A stretch of 19,227 bases of DNA, taken from assembly GCA_900539665.1 (NCBI GenBank), contig UQCV01000046.1, forward strand, positions 1-19,227, written 5' to 3'. Position 1 is the stretch's first letter. Every line of letters begins with the position of its first letter. A program made the position numbers and the translations under genes. The DNA is from an uncultured Succinivibrionaceae bacterium. GTDB lineage: Bacteria > Pseudomonadota > Gammaproteobacteria > Enterobacterales > Succinivibrionaceae. The notes under the pieces were generated by a model. That model did not search any database. It was given only the letters and a program-made list of their open reading frames with translations, and had not been told where the DNA came from. Below, in pieces: positions 15,632-19,227 of the stretch.

Positions 15632-17083
15632 CTATTGCACGTTATCAAGTAGGTGTTCATAAAATGATCTGCTTTCGGCTAAACGCCCCATCCACGCTCT
15701 TACTTTTAAAATATCGTCTTGTTTATCGCAGGTGCGTAATGCTTCATTAGCACTATACAATGCTTGATCCCATTTACCGGCATATTCCCCAGAAGCAATG
15801 TTAACCATATACATGCCACAAAAGTTCCTTTGCGCGCGATAAGTTTTGATTAAAAACTCATCCCCGAGGGCAAAGCGTCGACTAGTTTGACATTTACGCA
15901 CTACTTTAACGACATCGTTATAACGCTTCATCTCTAAATAGAGCGCGGCTAAATTGGCGGCTATCACTTCATTATCAGGACCTAGACGGCGACGCCCTTC
16001 TAGTAGCATCTTTTCCGCTTCGGCATAGCGTTTTTCAGCAATTAAAAAATCCGACATGGTATCGAGATAGAATAAATTTTGCCCATAATTAGGTTTTAAC
16101 TGCTCTAGAGCATTTTGGGCCTCAGTCATTTTTTTTAGTTCTAAAGCCGCTAGTGCCTTTAAATATAAAGCAAACGGCTCTTTGGCATTTGTAAGCAGTC
16201 TTTTATCCGCTTCCTGTAACAAATTTTCAGCCTTTAAACCACTATATCGCACCATGATGCGTGCTTTAGCAAACAAAAATTCAGGGCTTTCATAATAATT
16301 TTGCACTTTATAAGACATTGCACGATTATCAGCGTCTGCAATACGTTTTTCTACAGCTGGGTGATCGATTAACATTTCAAAAGCTGGGTTTACTTGCCCT
16401 CCCGCAGCGCGCAAATGACGCATCATATTCCCCATACCACGAGGATTAAACCCAGTTTGCGCCAACAAATCTACCGCCAAACGGTCGGCTTCATATTCAT
16501 TAGCTCGCACTATATTTATATCCGCCTGTTGCATCCCAGCCATAGACGCCATTAAACTTGGTGCGCCTAAAGCAGGATTAATCACTGCTAAAATCAAACT
16601 CCCTACTATTGACATCACGCCACCAGGTAAATTAGCTCTCTTTTCTTCAATGCTACGAGCTAAATGTCTTTGAATCACATGGTACATTTCATGGGCTATA
16701 ACGGATGATAATTCGCTTTCTGTTTCTGAAACCAATATTACCCCAGTGTGCACCATTATTTTGCCCCCAAAGAACGCAGCCGCATTGATGGAATTATCGC
16801 GCACCCAAAATGGCTCAAATGGAAATCTAGTACCTTGAGCTCTTAGAGCCAAGCGTCCCACTAAGCCTTCTAGATACTGATTTAATACCGGATCGGTGAT
16901 AACGGGAAGTTGTGACCGGGCCACTGTTATAAAGTAATTACCCAACTCCCGTTCTTGCTCAAGCGAAAGCCCTCGGCCCCCAGGAGTACCAAGTTCAAAA
17001 TATTCTGAAGCTACCACAGATGAAGCGAAGGTTAAACTCATACCTATCAACATCATCGAAATAATACGTCGTAGTTTTTTCAC
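15632..17083 (-). CDS. bepA: Periplasmic M48 metalloprotease/chaperone BepA (GTG start)
   Basis: BepA assists assembly of outer-membrane proteins such as LptD and degrades stalled ones. The 483 residues (E. coli 487) start with a Sec signal peptide (about 1-26, ending SVVASE). The protease domain has AAAFFGGKIMVHTGV (101-115), HEMYH (131-135) as zinc motif, and NEYEADRLAVDLL (195-207) with the likely zinc ligand Glu196. His241 in LIDHPAVEKRIAD corresponds to the regulatory His switch of E. coli BepA. A TPR-type C-terminal half (about 265-483) follows, with YAEAEKMLLEGRRRLGPDNEVIAANLAALYLEMKRY as one clear repeat pair. The start is GTG at 17083, with GAGAGG six bases upstream. It diverges from perM, an arrangement also known in E. 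coli. Confidence 0.94.
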   Translation of the reverse strand: MKKLRRIISMMLIGMSLTFASSVVASEYFELGTPGGRGLSLEQERELGNYFITVARSQLPVITDPVLNQYLEGLVGRLALRAQGTRFPFEPFWVRDNSINAAAFFGGKIMVHTGVILVSETESELSSVIAHEMYHVIQRHLARSIEEKRANLPGGVMSIVGSLILAVINPALGAPSLMASMAGMQQADINIVRANEYEADRLAVDLLAQTGFNPRGMGNMMRHLRAAGGQVNPAFEMLIDHPAVEKRIADADNRAMSYKVQNYYESPEFLFAKARIMVRYSGLKAENLLQEADKRLLTNAKEPFALYLKALAALELKKMTEAQNALEQLKPNYGQNLFYLDTMSDFLIAEKRYAEAEKMLLEGRRRLGPDNEVIAANLAALYLEMKRYNDVVKVVRKCQTSRRFALGDEFLIKTYRAQRNFCGMYMVNIASGEYAGKWDQALYSANEALRTCDKQDDILKVRAWMGRLAESRSFYEHLLDNVQ

Positions 17084-17207
17084 TACTAGCCTCTCTTATT
17101 AAATGCCATTTTTAGCTATTAGCCTGTAACTTTAGATCTTAGGTTTATATAAATAAAGCAAACTTTGAGCATTTTAAAACAACAAAGAATAATCCCATTG
17201 AACTCAC

Positions 17208-17245
17208 AGCACATTCAATTTTACTCATATTGAATTTTCAGTGCT
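17208..17245. promoter_or_regulatory. Inverted repeat in the bepA-perM divergent region
   Basis: AGCAC plus ATTCAAT (17208-17219) is mirrored by ATTGAAT (17229-17235) and GTGCT (17241-17245), with five extra bases in the right arm. It sits midway between the two divergent starts and could be an operator. No factor can be named. Confidence 0.3.
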
Positions 17246-17275
17246 CTATTTTATGAAAATACTGTATTTAAAGCA

Positions 17276-17281
17276 TATAAT
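17276..17281 (+). promoter_or_regulatory. Putative -10 element of perM
   Basis: TATAAT is 44 bp before the perM ATG. The -35 region is weak (ATGAAA at 17 bp spacing). AGGA at 17314-17317 serves as the ribosome-binding site. Confidence 0.4.
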
Positions 17282-17325
17282 AGACCTATGATAATTTAAT
17301 AACTCCTAGTATTAGGACTAAAAAC

Positions 17326-18735
17326 ATGATTGAATTTATTCGGAGATGGTACCACCGGTACTTATCCACCCCGCAATCAGCGGTTCTCATCTTACAATTT
17401 ATTACTTTGTTTATCCTTGTCTACTACTTTAACAGTATTATTGGACCAATTTTAGCAGCATTAGTTCTCGCTTTTATCTTTGAACGTCCAGTATCTTTTC
17501 TCGTTAAGCGTGGGACTTCCCGTTTAAAGGCTAGTATTTTAGTAACTCTTAGCTATATTACTTTTGTGGTTGCCCTAGTAGTAGCTATTTTGCCTCCAGC
17601 TATCGATCAGTTATCTAACATAACTAGTACTATCAGTAAGACTTTAAGTACTCCAACTCAAGCTCAGCAAGATAAAGTTAAAACCATTATCGATACCAAG
17701 GCTACAGTCGAAACTAACCAAGCTTCTACTTTAAATTCAGCTACAATTGAAGTTCCGGCTAATAAAGTTGCTTCACCAAAGCAAGTTGCTACTAAACCTA
17801 CTGCTAGTGATTTAACTCAAGACCTGACCGTAGCCTCAAACACAAACTCCAACGAAGCTACCTTAGCTACCGTTACACCAAATTCACAAGTGGCAACTTC
17901 AAATTTGGGTACTCCAAATAGCCTCACGACCGAACTTGGGACTGAACACACCCAAGTAAATGCGTTTAGCAAGGCAGAATTATGGCTTATTCAAAAGGTT
18001 AATGAATATACCCCTAAATTACCTGAATTTTATCGTAACCTTATAACTGAGCAACAAGTACATGATGCATTTATCCTTACACAAAATGCATTAAAAAATT
18101 GGTTATCCCCATTCTTAACCACGAAGATTGCTCCGATTATCATGGATACTTTTTCCTTGTTACTCTACTTTATCATTGTGCCGATCTTTACTTTCTACAT
18201 GTTAAAGGACAAGCCAAAGTGGATTGAATTTGGTAAACGCTACCTATCACCATATGATGAAATCAGTAACTTTTGGAAAACTATTAATAAGCAAATTGGT
18301 CAATACTTATCAGGCAATATTATCCACATAATTATTTCCGCCTCTGTGAATGGTATTGCATTTGCGTTATTTGGTCTTAACTACTCTTTGCTCCTTGGGA
18401 TCGGGGTTGGGTTAAGCGTCATCATTCCATATGTTGGGGCTATTATTATCACCGTGCCATTACTCTTAATTGGGGTAGTACAATTTGGTTTTACTTCAGA
18501 CTTTGTATGGCTTTTAGTGATTTACGCTGTAATCCAGCTTTTAGACTCTTACTTACTAACCCCACTTTTATTCTCCGAAACCTTAAACTTGGATGCATTT
18601 ACCATCCTATTAGCCATTATGGTCTTTGGTGGCATCTGGGGTTTCTGGGGCGTTGTTTTGGCTATTCCATTAGCCACATTTTTTAAAACAGCGTTTGCTA
18701 TGTGGCCAAAGAACAATTTGCCTTCAACTATGTAA
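17326..18735 (+). CDS. perM: AI-2E-family membrane protein PerM (YfgO) with central insert
   Basis: PerM belongs to the AI-2E transporter superfamily. Its function in E. coli is not settled, and the name reflects a proposed permease role. The N-terminus (WYHRYLSTPQSAV, then three membrane segments to about residue 91) aligns with E. coli PerM. So does the part from about 215: YFIIVPIFTFYMLKDKPKWI (281-300), FALFGLNYSLLLGIGVGLSVIIPYVGA, LLTPLLFSETLNLDAFTILLAIMVFGGIWGFWGVVLAIPLATFFK. At 469 residues it exceeds E. coli PerM (353). The excess is a Thr/Ser/Ala/Asn-rich stretch at about 107-215, in the loop after the third membrane segment. It is hydrophilic, low in complexity, and interrupts no conserved block. 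Codon use looks like the rest of the gene. Confidence 0.92.
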   Translation: MIEFIRRWYHRYLSTPQSAVLILQFITLFILVYYFNSIIGPILAALVLAFIFERPVSFLVKRGTSRLKASILVTLSYITFVVALVVAILPPAIDQLSNITSTISKTLSTPTQAQQDKVKTIIDTKATVETNQASTLNSATIEVPANKVASPKQVATKPTASDLTQDLTVASNTNSNEATLATVTPNSQVATSNLGTPNSLTTELGTEHTQVNAFSKAELWLIQKVNEYTPKLPEFYRNLITEQQVHDAFILTQNALKNWLSPFLTTKIAPIIMDTFSLLLYFIIVPIFTFYMLKDKPKWIEFGKRYLSPYDEISNFWKTINKQIGQYLSGNIIHIIISASVNGIAFALFGLNYSLLLGIGVGLSVIIPYVGAIIITVPLLLIGVVQFGFTSDFVWLLVIYAVIQLLDSYLLTPLLFSETLNLDAFTILLAIMVFGGIWGFWGVVLAIPLATFFKTAFAMWPKNNLPSTM

Positions 18736-18874
18736 AACAATATTACTCATAAAGAGAAGCGAGTTTTTAACTACCTGCTCTTACGAAAAAACCGTTATAA
18801 AATACGACGTAAAACCCACACGCTTGCGTGTGGGTTGAAAGTCGCTTTTTTCTGAAAAACTATATTTATATCAC

Positions 18875-18902
18875 TTGATATTAGCATGGAATAATATATA
18901 AT
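18875..18902 (+). promoter_or_regulatory. Promoter inside the IS derivative
   Basis: TTGATA (18875-18880), a 16 bp spacer and TATAAT (18897-18902) make a good sigma-70 promoter, with a start near 18909. It points into the omegaRNA-like region. Confidence 0.5.
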
Positions 18903-18908
18903 CTAGAT

Positions 18909-19172
18909 GTTAGAAAGATTGACTGTACTTCCTTGTCGTAAGACAGATATTTACCGCTAATGTGGTCGTAGGACTCTATGGTAATGAAAGTCCTGATTCA
19001 AACAGATTTACACTTGTAACTCCAAAGCCTGAAAATGGTGTACGATTACAAGCTACACTTGACAATCAGAACCCCACGGGCTTGCCCGTGGGAGCAGTCA
19101 GCAACAATTATCTCGGATTTTATCTAAAATCTCCAAGAAGACTCCCACCTCTTTAGGTGGTGAGTAGTTCAC
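18909..19172 (+). ncRNA. Candidate stand-alone omegaRNA (right-end RNA)
   Basis: In IS200/IS605 elements the guide RNA of TnpB comes from the 3' end of tnpB plus the right end, and its guide lies just outside the element. This region holds the tnpB 3' remnant, a stable stem-loop (19073-19092) and the right-end hairpin (19142-19164), read from the promoter at 18875-18902. The guide would start at 19173. Transcription and any partner TnpB are inferred. The partial tnpB at the left edge is a possible relative. Confidence 0.4.
18923..19156 (+). pseudogene. Remnant of tnpB 3' end
   Basis: One frame stays open from a stop at 18920-18922 to TAG at 19154-19156 and ends KSPRRLPPL, with its stop in the right-end hairpin loop. 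The decayed left copy (479-525) encodes KSPRRLLPL at the same place. No zinc-ribbon cysteine pairs or RuvC motifs are seen, so this is at most the variable C-terminal tail of a TnpB. A free protein starting at GTG 18962 is unlikely, because no good ribosome-binding site precedes it. Confidence 0.4.
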
Positions 19173-19227
19173 AAATAATATCTCATAGTGAAATGTGAGC
19201 TAGAGATCAAATCAATAAAATTCGTTA

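Larger units (their letters stand above)
18785..19172 (+). mobile_element. Probable non-autonomous IS200/IS605 derivative (~388 bp)
   Basis: The proposed element starts after TTAC (18781-18784), a target-type tetranucleotide. It has a perfect 11 bp left-end-like hairpin at 18813-18836 (loop TT) and a second 9 bp stem at 19073-19092 (CCCACGGGC/GCCCGTGGG). It ends with a right-end hairpin at 19142-19164 (stem CTC plus CCACCT, loop CTTT, one bulged T), followed by TAGTTCAC. This right end has the layout of IS605-type ends and is shared with 479-525. No tnpA and no full tnpB lie inside. The exact left boundary is a guess, and the right one is supported by hairpin geometry. The left hairpin, with a T run at 18845-18851, may also act as the perM terminator. 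No other gene is seen in 18736-19227. Confidence 0.55.

Noticed and set aside
18813..19164. Three hairpins with short spacing at the right edge, suggestive of a CRISPR array
   Set aside because: The stems differ in sequence and spacing and no repeat-spacer periodicity exists. They fit IS200/IS605 ends.

Overview
The window is a piece of an AT-rich gammaproteobacterial chromosome. Three things place it there: the queA-tgt-yajC-secD-secF order, the bepA/perM divergent pair, and gammaproteobacteria-type LapC (YejM) and CnoX (YbbN). Protein similarity to Escherichia coli is clear but moderate. The low G+C and an operon dedicated to maltose or maltodextrin uptake would suit a gut or rumen Succinivibrionaceae-like bacterium, but that placement is inference, since no rRNA or other taxonomic marker is present.

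Layout. Positions 1-525 hold IS200/IS605-type material on the minus strand. It consists of the first ~130 codons of a tnpB running off the left edge, with the degenerate right end of a related element just upstream of it. From 646 to about 6730 the minus strand carries queA, tgt, yajC, secD and secF: queuosine tRNA modification followed by the accessory Sec translocon. A terminator and a ~370 bp gap split this classical cluster after tgt, so yajC-secDF probably has its own extended -10 promoter. Upstream of queA is a compact unit, a near-consensus promoter followed ~70 nt later by a strong terminator, which looks like a small RNA gene or an attenuator. From 7037 to about 12390 the minus strand carries malE, malF, malG and malK as one collinear maltose ABC importer operon, with hairpins in the malE-malF and malG-malK gaps.

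From 12633 the plus strand carries lapC (an inner-membrane pseudo-hydrolase that senses LPS) and cnoX (a thioredoxin-TPR chaperedoxin), followed by two terminators. bepA (periplasmic M48 protease/chaperone for outer-membrane proteins, minus) and perM (AI-2E-family membrane protein, plus) diverge from a shared 242 bp region. The PerM here contains an insert of ~110 low-complexity residues. Downstream of perM, about 18785-19172 looks like a small non-autonomous IS200/IS605 derivative. It has a left-end-like hairpin, an internal promoter, a remnant of the tnpB 3' end, an omegaRNA-like stem-loop and an intact right-end hairpin.

The housekeeping genes make a coherent envelope set: protein export (YajC-SecDF), OMP quality control (BepA), LPS homeostasis (LapC) and stress chaperoning (CnoX). 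The least ordinary parts are the stand-alone omegaRNA-like element at the right edge, the head-to-tail IS remnants at the left edge, the compact transcription unit before queA, and the PerM insert.
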